This document shows, one piece after another, positions 1 through 10,696 of a stretch of 64,000 nt of DNA. Position 1 is the first letter of the stretch. Every line of letters starts with the position of its first letter. The notes below the pieces were generated by a model. That model searched no databases, was not told the DNA's origin, and saw nothing but the letters and a program-made list of their open reading frames with translations. This DNA comes from Cycas panzhihuaensis (Eukaryota > Cycadophyta): contig CM041465.1 of NCBI GenBank assembly GCA_023213395.1, forward strand, positions 245,713,741 through 245,777,740. The letters run 5' to 3'. Position numbers and translations under genes: made by a program.

Positions 1-1
1 T

Positions 2-781
2 CTCAAATCAAAAGATGAAGCATTCACAACATTCAAGGCATTCAAGACTCTCACAGAGAAGGAATCTGGATATCAGCTGAAGTGTCTTAGGACTGACAAT
101 GGTGGCGAATACACTTCAAATGAATTCGAAGACTTCTTGCATCACCAAGGGATCAATCATCAAACAACTATTGCAGGTACCCCTCAACAGAATGGCGTTG
201 CTGAAAGGGCTAACATGCCCATAATGAATATGGCACGGGCTATTCTCGTCTTCAAGAATGTACCTATATATCTTTGGGCCGAAGCTATTTATACTGCAGT
301 CTATTGCATGAACAACATAAGTCCATCGAAGCTCGGCCTGTCTCCAAATGAACGATGGACTGGACGGACCCCCATTGTCCATCACTTCAAAATTTTTGGC
401 TCTACTTGTTATGCTCACATTCTTGATGAGCACAGAAATAAGCTCCAGCTGCGAGCTTTAAAGGGCATCTTTGTTGGGTACCCCATGAACAAGAAAGGGT
501 ATAGGGTCTTCATTCCAACATGAAAGAACATCATTACCACTAGGGATGTGGTGTTTGCGGAGACAGAGGATCAACTGCTTCAACTTGATTCTAAAGCACC
601 GTCTCATAGATACAATGATGTCCAGGAATATGTTGTAAAGATTCCAACATTTGGGCAGGGAGACACTGAAGAAATACTCAAAATTTTGGAATCTGACAAT
701 AGAGCCCTGGAGGACACTATCCTTGACTCAGATCTTGTGCCAATCTGCACCAATCTAGGGCAATCTTGGGAGAATAGCTAG
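2..781 (+). pseudogene. copia integrase core and C-terminal part (broken)
   Basis: Frame 2 is open from the window edge. It carries the second catalytic Asp in the motif LRTDNGGEYTS (about 92-122) and the catalytic Glu region TPQQNGVAER (about 179-208), which mark a DDE integrase core that joins element cDNA to host DNA. It continues through FKIFGSTCYAH and GIFVGYP, the usual copia post-core region. In-frame stops at 521-523 (TGA) and 779-781 (TAG) break it. The same frame runs on after both, so the damage is by point mutation. The first catalytic Asp is upstream of the window. Confidence 0.9.
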
Positions 782-988
782 GAATCACCATGTCAAGCAT
801 CAAAAGGAAAAGGAGATGCAGAAGAACGACCTTCACCACCTTCAGTTGCAGGGCCGTCTTCTCCAGCAATGTCATCGACCTCCAGACCATACATCTCCCA
901 TGATCCTTTTCAAGATCAAAATGAAGACCAAGATGTTGTGGAAATGAGAACGTCATTCCCAACCAAAGGTTTTTGAGAAGCCTACCAG

Positions 989-1975
989 TTGCACAAAGAT
1001 TTGAGATCTGATGAGTTAGGCAAAACTGGCACTCGAAGCGGTGCCTATAGAGCAAGGGAGCAAACATCACTTCCCACAGAGCTTGAACCAGTTGAACTGC
1101 ACCTTGCTTCAAATGATGAGCCTCTATCGTACCAAGAACCTGTGAAACACATGGTTTGGAGAAATGCCATGAATGAGGAATACCAATCCTTGATCAAGAA
1201 CGGTACATGGGAGCTCGTTGATCTGCCTTTGGGAAGAAAGGTAGTCAGAAACAAATGGGTGTTCAAAAATAAATACATATTAGACGACACCCTTGAAAAA
1301 CACACCCTTGAAAAACACAAGGCAAGGTTGGTCGCAAAAGGATTCACCCAAAGGGAAGGCATCGACTACACTGAGGTCTTCGCACCAACTACCAAATGGC
1401 CCACAATCAGAGCACTTGTGGCCTTGGGTGCTCAACAGGGTTGGAAAATCCACCAACTCGATGTGAAAATTGCTTTTCTCAATGGAGATTTGGAAGAAGA
1501 AATCTATATGACACAGCCTGAAGGCTTTGAGATAGTAGGACATGAGCAGAAAGTGTGCAGATTGAAAAAGTTGCTATATGGCCTAAAACAAGCCCCTCGT
1601 GCTTGGTTCACCAAGTTGTCCAACAAAATGTGGCAACTTGGTTATGAGGTATGTGACTATCAAGACGTTGATGCAACTTTGTTCATTAAGAGAGAAAAAG
1701 GCAAAGTCATATATCTCCTGATCTTTGTGGACAACATGCTGATAACTGGAAACAATGAGCAGGATATTAGCAAATTAAAGATGGACTTGTCAAAATCCTT
1801 CGAACTGTCTGACCTCGGACTAATGAGATATTACTTGGGAATTGAGGTAACTCAATGTAATGGAAAAATCTCTCTCCTAAGAAAAATATATGAACGATCT
1901 TCTAATCAAGTTTCGATTAGAAGATGCCAGAACAATGTTTACTCCAATGGAACCAAATGTCAAACTTTCCGATGA
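989..1975 (+). pseudogene. copia reverse transcriptase (broken, catalytic Asp lost)
   Basis: The 328-residue frame begins in the acidic linker and enters the RT domain at WRNAMNEEYQSLIKNGTWEL. The conserved blocks VAKGFTQREGIDYTEVFAP, LDVKIAFLNGDLEEEIYM and LYGLKQAPRAW follow. The active-site box normally read as YVDD is FVDN here: AAC at 1733-1735 encodes Asn where the second metal-binding Asp belongs, so the product would be inactive. A 15-bp perfect tandem duplication at 1289-1318 gives TLEKHTLEKH just before KARLVAKGF. The frame shifts near 1880 and the real RT reading continues in another frame. Confidence 0.92.
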
Positions 1976-2613
1976 AGACACTCGAGAGGTAGACAACACT
2001 CTATCAACAACTTGTAGGTAGCCTCATTTATATTACCAACATAAGGCCAGATATTGCCCATGGCGTTGGCATTCTTGCCCATCATGTGACAACTACAAAG
2101 CAAAACCATTGGCAAGCAGCAATACGAGTGTTGAAGTACCTAAAGACAACCAACAAACTTGGTTTGTTGTATGATCATAACAATGATTTTAGACTTACAG
2201 CATACATAGACTCGGATTTTGCCGGTGACAAAAATACCGGAAAGTCAATGTCTAGGTACATCACATTTCTTGGAACAACTTCAATTTCATGGTGGTTAAG
2301 GTGGTAGAAAATCACTGTAGATTCTATTGCTAAAGCCGAATACGTAGCTGTTTCAGAGACTAGCATGGAGGTGATATGGCTTCGCAAATTAGTACATACT
2401 TTGGATATCACACAGACAGGTCAGTCAACAATCCATATGGCCAAGAATCTTGTTTTTCATGATCGTACAAAGCACATTAGTACAAAAGTCCACAGGATCC
2501 GAGAATTGGTCCATGACGGCACAATACAATTGGAACACTGTCTCACAACAGAACAAGTGGCTGATATCTTCACCAAACTGCTGCAAAGGGTGAAGTTTGA
2601 ACAGTTCCGATAG
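1885..2613 (+). pseudogene. copia RT C-terminus and RNase H (frameshifted)
   Basis: After shifts near 1880 and 2000 the RT tail (LYQQLVGSLIYITNIRPDIA, about 1999-2058) and RNase H are read in frame 1. RNase H motifs are AYIDSDFAGD (catalytic Asp, about 2200-2230), AKAEYVAVSE (about 2332-2360) and the terminal TEQVADIFTK (about 2550-2580), which is the standard C-terminus of copia pol. A stop at 2305-2307 interrupts it. RNase H removes the RNA strand during cDNA synthesis. Confidence 0.88.
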
Positions 2614-3103
2614 CAGCTCAGCCTCAGGGCCTCCATCTCCAACTGATTGAAGGAGATGGCACATAGAACCAGCATACTCTATCCCATTCGTGAAAACCCC
2701 TTGTGGGCGCGAAAGCATTAGAGTAAGTCTCTGCTCTCTCCCATTCGTGAAAACCCCTTGTATGTGCGAAAGGAGTTGGGTTGTGCGTGTTTTAAAAATC
2801 AGAACCTATGAAAACCCAAAAGGGCATGGGGGATGACAAAACGGTATATGGAGACTTAGCATATTGAAGTTGCACAACCAACTTGTACTACTTGGCCATC
2901 TGGTTACACTCAAAGAGCCGCCTGAGCCATTTCATAGAATAGGAAGTCAAGTCCGTGGGTTTTTATTACCCTGAGGGTTTTTCCACAAAAGTGTCTTGCA
3001 GGTTGTAGAATGTTTTTCTCAATGTAATGATGAGGCTAAAATGAAGACCTCATAGATTAGAATAGGATAAAGGAAAATGACCTTCTTCCATTAAGGGGGG
3101 GAT
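2614..3103 (+). other. copia 3' untranslated region with a repeated motif
   Basis: This is non-coding sequence between the pol stop and the LTR. A motif beginning CCCATTCGTGAAAACCCC occurs at 2683 and again at 2740 (period 57). The G-rich polypurine tract AAGGGGGGGA at about 3093-3102 directly precedes the LTR and would prime plus-strand synthesis. Confidence 0.6.
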
Positions 3104-3471
3104 TGTGACGATGTTAATGTCACATGGTCATTTCATAAAGTTAGAATTATATAAATTCACTTTTATGTTTGTAACTTTAGGATAAGGTGACTATGCTTAA
3201 GTCACTTAAGTGAAATGACATAAAGTTCATTTCATTGTAATTTCATGTAATCTCATTTGAATGTCATTGGAAGGGAAAACTCAAATTCCAAACCCTAATG
3301 AGCATTCTCATTATGTAAGTTGAAATTAAATGGAGAGTGATCATATTCTACAGTTCTCCTCTTTGAGCTTAAGCTATTAGCATTTCTCTTGTTGAGTACA
3401 TTGTGCTTGTCTCCACTATTTGCCATTGTGTAGTGTTAGTGCACTAGATACCTAGATCCATTCCCTCAACA
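3104..3471 (+). repeat. 3' LTR of the copia element
   Basis: The LTR starts TGTGACGATG just after the polypurine tract and ends CCCTCAACA. It is 368 bp with TG...CA ends. No second copy is in the window, so the borders rest on terminal dinucleotides, the polypurine tract, and the abrupt change to gypsy protease sequence downstream. Confidence 0.7.
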
Positions 3472-3489
3472 ATTCTAAACTCGAAATTG

Positions 3490-3928
3490 CCACATACTCT
3501 TTACAACTGGCAAACGAGTTGCTAGTAAAACTAATGGGAAATTTGTCAAATGTTAAAGTCGATGTGGCTGGCATTGTGGTAGGAATCTATTTCACTATTA
3601 TAGAAACTATCAAGGGGATGGTGCCTTATCCGACACTACTTGGCGGCCCTTAGCTCTACAAGATAGACTGTTTACAGAGTTGGAAAAATGTGACATTCAT
3701 GTTATCGGATGGAGGAAGTGATGTAGTCCTCCCTATGCTCGAGAAGTTGTCAATTGAGATGATTCTAGATGATGCTCCTAGTATGACGATTGCTATTGAG
3801 GAAACGTCATCATCATTTGAAGAAACTAATTTATACCTCATAATGGAAGAACCTACCAAGATGATTAATTCTCAAGAATTTGAAGCTAATTGTTTTGGGG
3901 AATTGTGTATCTTCTTAGATGATGAGTG
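3490..3928 (+). pseudogene. gypsy aspartic protease C-terminal part (degenerate)
   Basis: Read with one stop, the segment gives VVGIYFTIIETIKGMVPYP followed by TLLGGP (about 3570-3650). This matches the end of the retropepsin-like domain of plant gypsy elements, whose family form is a hydrophobic strand, then YPALLG. An acidic stretch (3690-3928) ending in CIFLDDE follows. The catalytic DSG/DTG region would lie upstream and is absent at the junction with the copia LTR. Confidence 0.5.
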
Positions 3929-3929
3929 A

Positions 3930-4924
3930 ATAGAGAAATTTGTTGATTTCTGGTTGCATGAGTAGTATGAGGGTAACCCTCCATCTTACTGATGTAACCT
4001 GTTTTCTAGATGTATTGCTAATGACATTAATAAATCCAATTCTTTTGAGTAATTTGGTGATTATAACAATAGGACAATAGTTAGCATAGGAAATGGATGT
4101 ATGGATGCTATAGTCAATGTTAATATGATTCAAACCCTAGACCACAACCACAACCTTATCCCTAATCCCTTCCTTAACCCAAACCCTAACAACTATCCCG
4201 AACCTAAACTTTTAGCCCCACTTGACCCTAGTTTTCCCTCTACCTCTGGTGTGGGTTCAGAGGTAGACAACCCTTCCCCTCCCTTAAACCTTCCTTGGGA
4301 AGGAATCAATAATTCTTCCTCCTCTTCTCGAGGTGCACCCACCCATCATTAAGACCTCTTCCTCGGAAGGCACTTCACCCATGGGTACTGAATTGTTAAA
4401 CGAAGAGATATCCTGTAGAAACTTGTTCCATATATTGGGGATTATGTAAAACCATTTTTTGGGAAACAATTGTATGGTACCACTCACTCAATCCAATGCA
4501 TGGAATATTGGAAAGAGAAAAGAATGGTCGATAAAGACCAATGGGACCTAGGTTTCATCTTACCTTTAAGAGGATCTTCATGACATTGGTATTTAGCCCA
4601 TTAGGCTTCCCTTCAAAAATGTGCTGAGCGCCAAGAAGATTTTAGACTTTGGTCTGACTAGTGTCCCATCTTTCTACGTAGAGTAGTTTCCTAAGAAACA
4701 CATTGAACGTTTCACGGATTATTGGAAATCTCCGAGCTTTCCTAAAAATAAGTGGAGCCATTTATTTTTTCATAGCTTGGGAAGAATGGGTAAGAAATGG
4801 ATGCTAGAGAAGGAGAAAACCCTAGACTCATCTTGGTATAATTAAAAAAGTTCTTTTATTAAGACATTTTCACATTCCTTCCACAATAAAACCTTTAGAT
4901 AAAATACTCAAGCAAATTAGGAAA
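3930..4924 (+). other. degenerate polyprotein segment between protease and RT
   Basis: One open stretch (4101-4352) is rich in Asn, Pro and Ser (low complexity, NPNP-like). Downstream, broken frames contain WKEKRMVDKDQWDLGFILPL and, in another frame, a capsid-like stretch (HSLGRMGKKWML, about 4770-4806). Whether this is gag material, an inserted segment or a lineage-specific linker cannot be decided from the sequence alone. Confidence 0.35.
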
Positions 4925-6420
4925 TTGAGTACATATGTAGAACAACCTAAAAATATGTCATTAGCACAAGCAGTGGAAAGTAGGGAAGTTCAGGAGGAGG
5001 AGGAGGAGGAGGGAAGGGAAAACCATGATTTTCCTCTAGAATATACTGAGTTGGAATACAAAGAGCGGGAGATTGAAGACACCCTAGCTCATAAGATGAC
5101 AGACCAAGATAAAATAGAAGTGGAAAAGTTTAAAACAACAGAGAATAACTTGAGAACACTAGGAAAACCCAAGAATATACTTATTGGAAACTATTGGGAT
5201 GAGAAAACAATGACAAAGGAACAAGCATTGTTTGAAAAATATAAAGACGTCTTTGCGTGGTCTTATAAAGACCTTGAGGGAATTCCTCCAGAGTTTGGAA
5301 TGCACCATATTGAATGGGTAAGTCCAGTGGTGGTTGTATTGAAAAAGAATGAAAAGATTCAAGTTTGCGTTGACTATCGACAATTAAATAAGGTGACAAA
5401 AAAGACCCGTTTTCTCTACTTTTTACAAAGGACGTATTGAAGATGGTATGGGGAAATGAAGTCTATTCAAATGGTTTTAGTGGTTATAATTAGATGCAAA
5501 TTTTCCTTGAAAATTAGGGAAAAACGACTTTTGTCACAGAATGGGGAATGTGTGCTTACAGAGTGATGCCCTTTAGATTGACCAATGCGCCTGCCACATT
5601 TTACGACATTGTCATTAATATCTTCAGGAAAATGAGTGGGAAGAAAGTTGCAGTATTTCTTGATGACTGGACATTATATGGATTGATGAAAAATCACATG
5701 GATAATCCTAGATAGATGCTGCAAGCATGTAGAGAACATAATCTTTGCCTCAACTCCACTGGAAATTTGCTCGGACATATTGAGAGTAAAGATAGATTGC
5801 TAACTGATCTAGTTAAATTGCCAACCATTGTGCATTTTCCAATTTCGCTAACACAGAAATAGTTAAAAGGTTTTTTGGGACTGATAGGATATTATAGAAA
5901 ATTCATTCGAGGTTATGCATGTATATCCAGACCTTTGGAGCAATTATTAAAGAAAGATATAGAATGGGAATGGGGCACATAGCAACAAGATGCATTAGAA
6001 TCATTGAAAGTCGCGATAGCATTTTATACCATCTTATGCTTTCCAAACTGGGCCAAGATATTCAATGTCCATGTGGATGCATCATAATTTGCAATTGGGT
6101 GCGTGCTAGCATAATCAGGAGAAGCAAATATTGATCATCCATTTTATTTTACCAACACGAAATTGACAAAAGTCGAACAAAATTATACAACCGTTGAGCG
6201 AGAAGGCCCCAGTATGGCATATGCTTTGCAAAAATTTCAACACTACCTTTTGTCCAATCCATTTACCTTTTATGTCAATCATTAAGCCTTGATGTATTTA
6301 TTGAATAAACCTATATTACGAGGATGGATTAGCAGATCTTATGTTATTCCAACAATTTAGGTTTAAAATATTAGTCAAATCGGGATAAGCCCACATTTTA
6401 CAAGACCAATTATCAAGAAT
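4925..6420 (+). pseudogene. gypsy RT and RNase H (broken, RT N-terminus deleted)
   Basis: The open part (4925-5440) has an acidic linker, then YKDVFAWSYKDLEGIPPEFG, the usual lead-in to gypsy RT. The text then jumps from HHIEW to VSPVVVVLKKN. In the family about 50 residues lie between these blocks, so an internal deletion near 5310 is inferred. CVDYRQLNK follows. Broken frames continue with FVTEWGMCAYRVMPFRLTNAP, the intact active-site box FLDD (5656-5667), [16 protein letters not shown] (tether), and RNase H (VHVDAS with a stop, about 6065-6090; TTVEREGPSMAYALQKFQHY). Many stops make it non-functional. Confidence 0.85.
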
Positions 6421-6639
6421 AAGAAATGGAGAGGAAGCCACATGCATATCTAATGATTTTCTAGATGCCACACTCTTACTGTGGAAGCAGTTCAAATTGA
6501 GTGGTACGAAGGAATTCCAGAATATCTGGCGACAAGAATATTATTGCTAGAAATGGACAGGACAGAATGCAGGAATTTGGTTCGGAAGGTAGAACCCTAT
6601 TAGTTGATTATGGGGGAATTATATTATCTTGGCCCTGAT

Positions 6640-7749
6640 GAGGTACTCTGACGTTGTTTAAAACCACACGAAGTTGATCAAATCATGAACCAAGCCCATG
6701 AAGGCGTGGCAGATGGCCACGTGGGGAAGATGGCGACATGGTTAAAGTGTTATTTGCAAGATTCCTAGTGGCCAATGATATTTGAAGATATTAAAAAGTG
6801 GATATAGTAATGTAACTATTGCCAGTGAGTGGGGAAACCAAAGCTGCAAGATTACAACCCATTCAAACCAATTTGCCACTTGCACCCTTTGAAAAATGGA
6901 GTCTTGATTTCATAGGGCCCATCAAGCCAGCAACCTGACATTCTCAAGCCCATTATTTTATGGTGGTAATAGATTACATGACAAAATGGGTAGAAGCTCG
7001 ACCTTTGAGGAAAGTAGATTTTGAAAGTATAGTGAGATTTTTATATGAAGTGATTATTACACGATATGGATGGCCCTTGAAAGTTATAAGTGATCAATGA
7101 GCCCATTTCTTAAATCAAGCAGTGGAAACCTTGACTTCAAAATTCATGATTAGTCACCACAAATCTACACCATATTACCCACAAGCAAATGGACAAGTGA
7201 AAAGTTCAAACAAGATCATTAAGAATTGCCTTTGGAAGATATGTGATGTAGGATGATTAGACTGGGTAGAAAAGTTATCATCGGTACTTTGGGCATTTCA
7301 GACATTAAAGAAAGCAACTCGTCATGCACCAATCTAATTAGTGAATGGAATAAAGGCAATCCTTCTGGTTGAATTCGAAATTCCAAGTTTACGAGTAACC
7401 ATGGCATGTTGATTGGATGATTTCCATTTACTATGTGAATGCTTGAAGCAACTAATCCTACTAGAGGAAACACGACATAAAGCTAATTGGTTACAAAACA
7501 TTGAGATAATGAGACAAAAGGCATGGCACGGTCGCAGTCTGAGAGCGTCACAATTCCAAGAAGGTGACCAAGTTTTACATTATAACAATAAATTTTGAAC
7601 CCACCCTGGGAAATTAAAGATGCGATGGTTTGAGCTATACATCATTGACAAAATCTTTGATAATGGTTCAATAAGATTACAGGAAATTGATGGACCTCAA
7701 TTGTCAGCTTTGGTCAATGGCAGCCAGTTGAAACCTTATCACAACTAGG
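6640..7749 (+). pseudogene. gypsy integrase (broken)
   Basis: The zinc-binding HHCC module is visible (AHEGVADGH, then CNYC, about 6690-6830). The catalytic core starts at WSLDFIGPIKP (about 6899-6930), with the second Asp in VISDQ (about 7086-7100) and YYPQANGQV (about 7170-7200). The residue after GQV, usually the catalytic Glu, reads as Lys (VKSSNK). The C-terminal part runs through DQVLHYNNKF and RWFELYIIDKI to the terminal QLKPYHN and stop at 7747-7749. Element B keeps the same KLKPYHN ending. Several in-frame stops and lost catalytic residues make it inactive. Confidence 0.85.
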
Positions 7750-7971
7750 GTATATCTGCCCACTAGAGGTATCAGTTGGTTGTACCATAATGTGTTGTTT
7801 GAAGTTGGAGACAATCGAGGTTGTCTTGGTGCCAAAACATGGTTCCAATTTGATACATAAATAGAAAAACAGAAGAAGAAGAGAAAAATATTAAAATAAT
7901 CGTAACTCCTATTATACACTTTTAAGTAATATGACAAAAATATTATGAAAAAAGAAGAAGAAGAGAGAGAG

Positions 7972-8023
<52 letters not shown>

Positions 8024-8554
8024 GTATGTATAGATATCTATAAGAAAAAGAGTGCATAAAACAATGATGTAAAAAAAATGATGACAAAATTTAGGGAAAT
8101 TATATATAGTGAAAAATACAAAAAAGTGAAGCAAAAGTGATAAAAGTATTGATTATTGGAAGAAAAATGCAAAATACTAAAAATTTGAGTATACATACCT
8201 ACAAATACACTATATGTACCAAAAAAGTAAGTTATCGAGAACGCATATAATAAAAGTATGTAAAGTAACCAAATACACTATATATATTAGTAAGCATTCC
8301 TACGTGGTACACATAGAGGAAAACTTTGATTACAAGTGCCAAATTGCAAAAGTAAAGCCTCATTTCAACGAGATTCAATGCCAACATGTCAAATAACCAG
8401 ACATAGAAGTGTTCAAAGTGAAAAGGACAAGCATTCTAGTCGGTAATAGCCATATGTTGCTCCAAAGTATGCATTCAGGTTCTCCATACCTCAACTGTAC
8501 CCATTCTTCTTGTAAGTGTAAGTATCGCTTCTTGTCTTTCCATTTATGTCTAGA
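7750..8554 (+). other. spacer between pol and the extra ORF of element A
   Basis: Non-coding. The first 120 bases (AGTTGGAGACAATCGAGGTT region, about 7803-7822) align with 22970-23090 of element B, so this spacer is part of the element. It contains a microsatellite. Nothing else is recognised. Confidence 0.5.
7974..8030. repeat. microsatellite (AT)n followed by (GTAT)n
   Basis: An uninterrupted AT run at about 7974-8011 is followed by five TATG-type units to about 8030. It generates spurious Tyr-Ile reading frames on the other strand. Confidence 0.95.
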
Positions 8555-9648
8555 ATGAGAACTACAAGGTGCCAAGAGACCTACTTTCCCAAATTAAGAA
8601 AGGAGCTAAAAGGGTTACCTAATACATTCAAAACAAGGGTTAAATTGGAAGTATGGGGAGAGTATATATATCCGAGTCCACTGTATTGGGACCTAGAACT
8701 GATGGAGAACATATTATTGGAGATGAAAAAGGATATTGAGCAAATTCGGCTTGATGCAGATATCATTCATGAGATTATAGGACTTCCCAAGGAGGGGGAC
8801 CTCCTAACTTCTACTAAACAGTCCGATGTGGACCGTGAAACTTGGTTAAAGAAATACTGCATAGAGAATGCACAAATTCTCTCAAGAGGAATACGGACAA
8901 TAAACATCAAGGACATGCGACTATAGTGGGTTGATAAAATCATAAACACTCGATTCCTGTCCAAAAGGAAATACAAATACATTCCGGGGGGGAATGATGC
9001 TAGTATTACATGAAATCCATGATGCAGTACAATTAAATTGGTCAGAATTCTTGGTAGAAAGCATGAAATAGCAAATTGAGGAAGTAACAACACACTCCTT
9101 CAGGCATCCTTCCTTGTTATTTCTAGCAGTGCTTATTCATCATTGTTCGAGGGTACAACCTCCCCAAATACTTATTCGCCCACATGAGCCATTGATCAAA
9201 CAGTGGGTGGATGCTTCTCCGGAAACTACTCAGGATATGGAGATAAAAAGAAGGGTGAAAAATGGAAATGATCAAAATTCTGAGATGGTTACAACACATA
9301 CCTGACACTTCCATCCCACATTGCTCCAAGTAGGTGGTATATAAAAGCACCAAGAGGAGATAAAAAGTAGAGGATGAAGACGAAATTGAAACAGGACCTT
9401 CACTAGAGGATTGGGCTGAATTTCCTCCCACAACGGAGTTGGGAGAAACATCCTCCCAACCAATCCAAATAGAAGAGAAAGGCTAGCAAATTATTCGCAT
9501 GATTGAGGAATTGGAAGTAGGAAACAAAGCAGAGATCGCAACCTTGCAAGAAAAGCTAAAGGAGAAAGACACCATTATAGCTACCCTTACCGAAATTAAT
9601 GAGGAAATCTTGAAGGCTAGTGAAGCACTAGCAGATCCAAGCCAGTAA
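8555..9648 (+). pseudogene. conserved extra ORF after pol, element A (about 365 codons, broken)
   Basis: The frame opens at ATG 8555, which aligns with ATG 23671 in element B (an in-frame ATG at 8546 is not shared). It is open to 8926, then broken by stops and shifts, with homology to B continuing to the stop at 9646-9648. Conserved blocks include LDADIIHEIIGLPKEGD (about 8750-8800), the central AVQLNWSEF (about 9025-9051), EPLIKQWVDASPE (about 9186-9225), and a C-terminal predicted coiled coil with EIATLQEKLKEKDTIIATL (about 9530-9590). No signal peptide or membrane segment is seen. I do not recognise the family and assign no function. Divergent copies aligning over the full length indicate a real element-encoded protein. 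Confidence 0.7.
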
Positions 9649-9740
9649 GAGCAACCTTAAGACAAAGTGGGGGAGAGAAGACTAATCAAAAATTTGAAGT
9701 GAGCAAGGATGCTTAACCCTTTTTATTGACCTGAGATAGA

Positions 9741-10450
9741 TGTTGGGGTTAATTCTGGCACATATGATAGTCTAGACCATGGAAACACAAGAACACAAGC
9801 TTGTTCTAATAGGTTGAATGCAGGTACACATCGCTGGAAGGATGTACTAGGGTATGCATGAAAGGAAACATAGCAAGAGTTTAGAAAAATGGCTTTTAGG
9901 GTATGCATTCCAGGATGCATACTCAAATGGTACGTACATAGATAAGTATACTTGTGGTATGCATAGAAGGGTACACATGGTACACATGCCTAGATTAGAC
10001 CTAAATGTTCCAGACATGTTGACGTCAGCCACAAACATGGGTGCGTACGGCCGTACGGACCAAAAAGGCACTAATTAATGAATTGTAATGTATCTTAAGT
10101 GAAAAGGCACCATTTATTAAGAAATGGAATGGTTGTGATAAGAAGTCACAACCATTCGCCCAAAGGCATGTATTTGGGTATTTATGAGGGCTTGTTCCAC
10201 CATTGTTGGTGTGAGAGTCCAGTATTGTATCTAGTCTTAGCTAGTGCACAACATTGAATGTAATGGTGTGTTCCAATAGGGCATGATACACATGAGCAAT
10301 GCAGGGAATGCATGCAGTGATATGTTCTAAACTTATATGGAAATGTACCAATAGCAAAATTGCTTAATATAATCAAGAGTTACATGAAATATTATCATGC
10401 ATGATAAAGTGATTGCATGTGGAATGTATGATGGCTTTCTAACTAGTATG
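9741..10450 (+). repeat. 3' LTR of gypsy element A (3' border uncertain)
   Basis: It begins TGTTGGGGTTAATT after the purine-rich GAGATAGA and aligns with the start of the element B LTR at 24870. A perfect 11-bp inverted repeat (10128-10138 and 10146-10156, 7-bp loop) lies about 20 bp upstream of a TATA-like stretch (TATTTGGGTATTTATG, about 10170-10187). B has a shorter hairpin at the equivalent place, so this looks like U3 promoter architecture. The region also has a 14-bp palindrome (10044-10057). The 3' end is not fixed. Confidence 0.55.
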
Positions 10451-10532
10451 ATGGAATAATGTGTTATTATGTTGTCGTAGTGATGATGTTAATATTTCGG
10501 TGATATAATCATGTTGACCGACCCTAACTAGG

Positions 10533-10640
10533 CTACCTGCAATGACCCTTAACAAGTGCATATCTCACAAGTGTAGTGAAATAGAACTACCTGCAATGAC
10601 CCTTAACAAGTGCATATCTCACAAGTGTAGTGAAATAGAG
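10533..10640. repeat. 54-bp tandem duplication
   Basis: Two adjacent copies, 10533-10586 and 10587-10640, are nearly identical: the last base differs (A versus G). No function is apparent. Confidence 0.95.
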
Positions 10641-10696
10641 CTCAATAGGAATTTTCTTACGATCTGTGGGCTTCCTTGGTGCATGGGATTTGCACA

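Larger units (their letters stand above)
1..3471 (+). mobile_element. Ty1/copia retrotransposon, 3' half (5' end outside window)
   Basis: Domains run in copia order: integrase core, linker, reverse transcriptase, RNase H, 3' untranslated region, polypurine tract (3094-3102) and a 3' LTR. Integrase preceding RT is diagnostic of copia rather than gypsy. The frame is broken by three in-frame stops (521-523, 779-781, 974-976), shifts near 1880 and 2000, and a stop at 2305-2307, so the copy is dead. Its LTR ends where the protease remnant of gypsy element A begins, which suggests it inserted into that element. The other target-site copy lies outside the window, so the insertion cannot be confirmed here. 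Confidence 0.92.
3472..10450 (+). mobile_element. Ty3/gypsy element A, 5'-truncated and decayed, with extra 3' ORF
   Basis: The order is protease remnant, poorly conserved segment, RT, RNase H, integrase, spacer, an additional ORF (8555-9648), and a 3' LTR starting at 9741. RT before integrase identifies Ty3/gypsy. Many in-frame stops occur across pol. Gag and the 5' LTR are missing, apparently because the copia element interrupts it. Element B (about 20640-25290) is a relative: the end of pol, the following spacer, the extra ORF and the LTR align between the two. The 3' border near 10450 is approximate. Confidence 0.85.

Noticed and set aside
7704-8134. Minus-strand frames with long Tyr-Ile runs
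   Set aside because: They are translations of the (AT)n and (GTAT)n microsatellite and have no other protein character.
10044-10057. 14-bp palindrome CGTACGGCCGTACG
   Set aside because: Noted inside the gypsy LTR, but one short palindrome in 64 kb is weak evidence for a site and element B has no clear equivalent.
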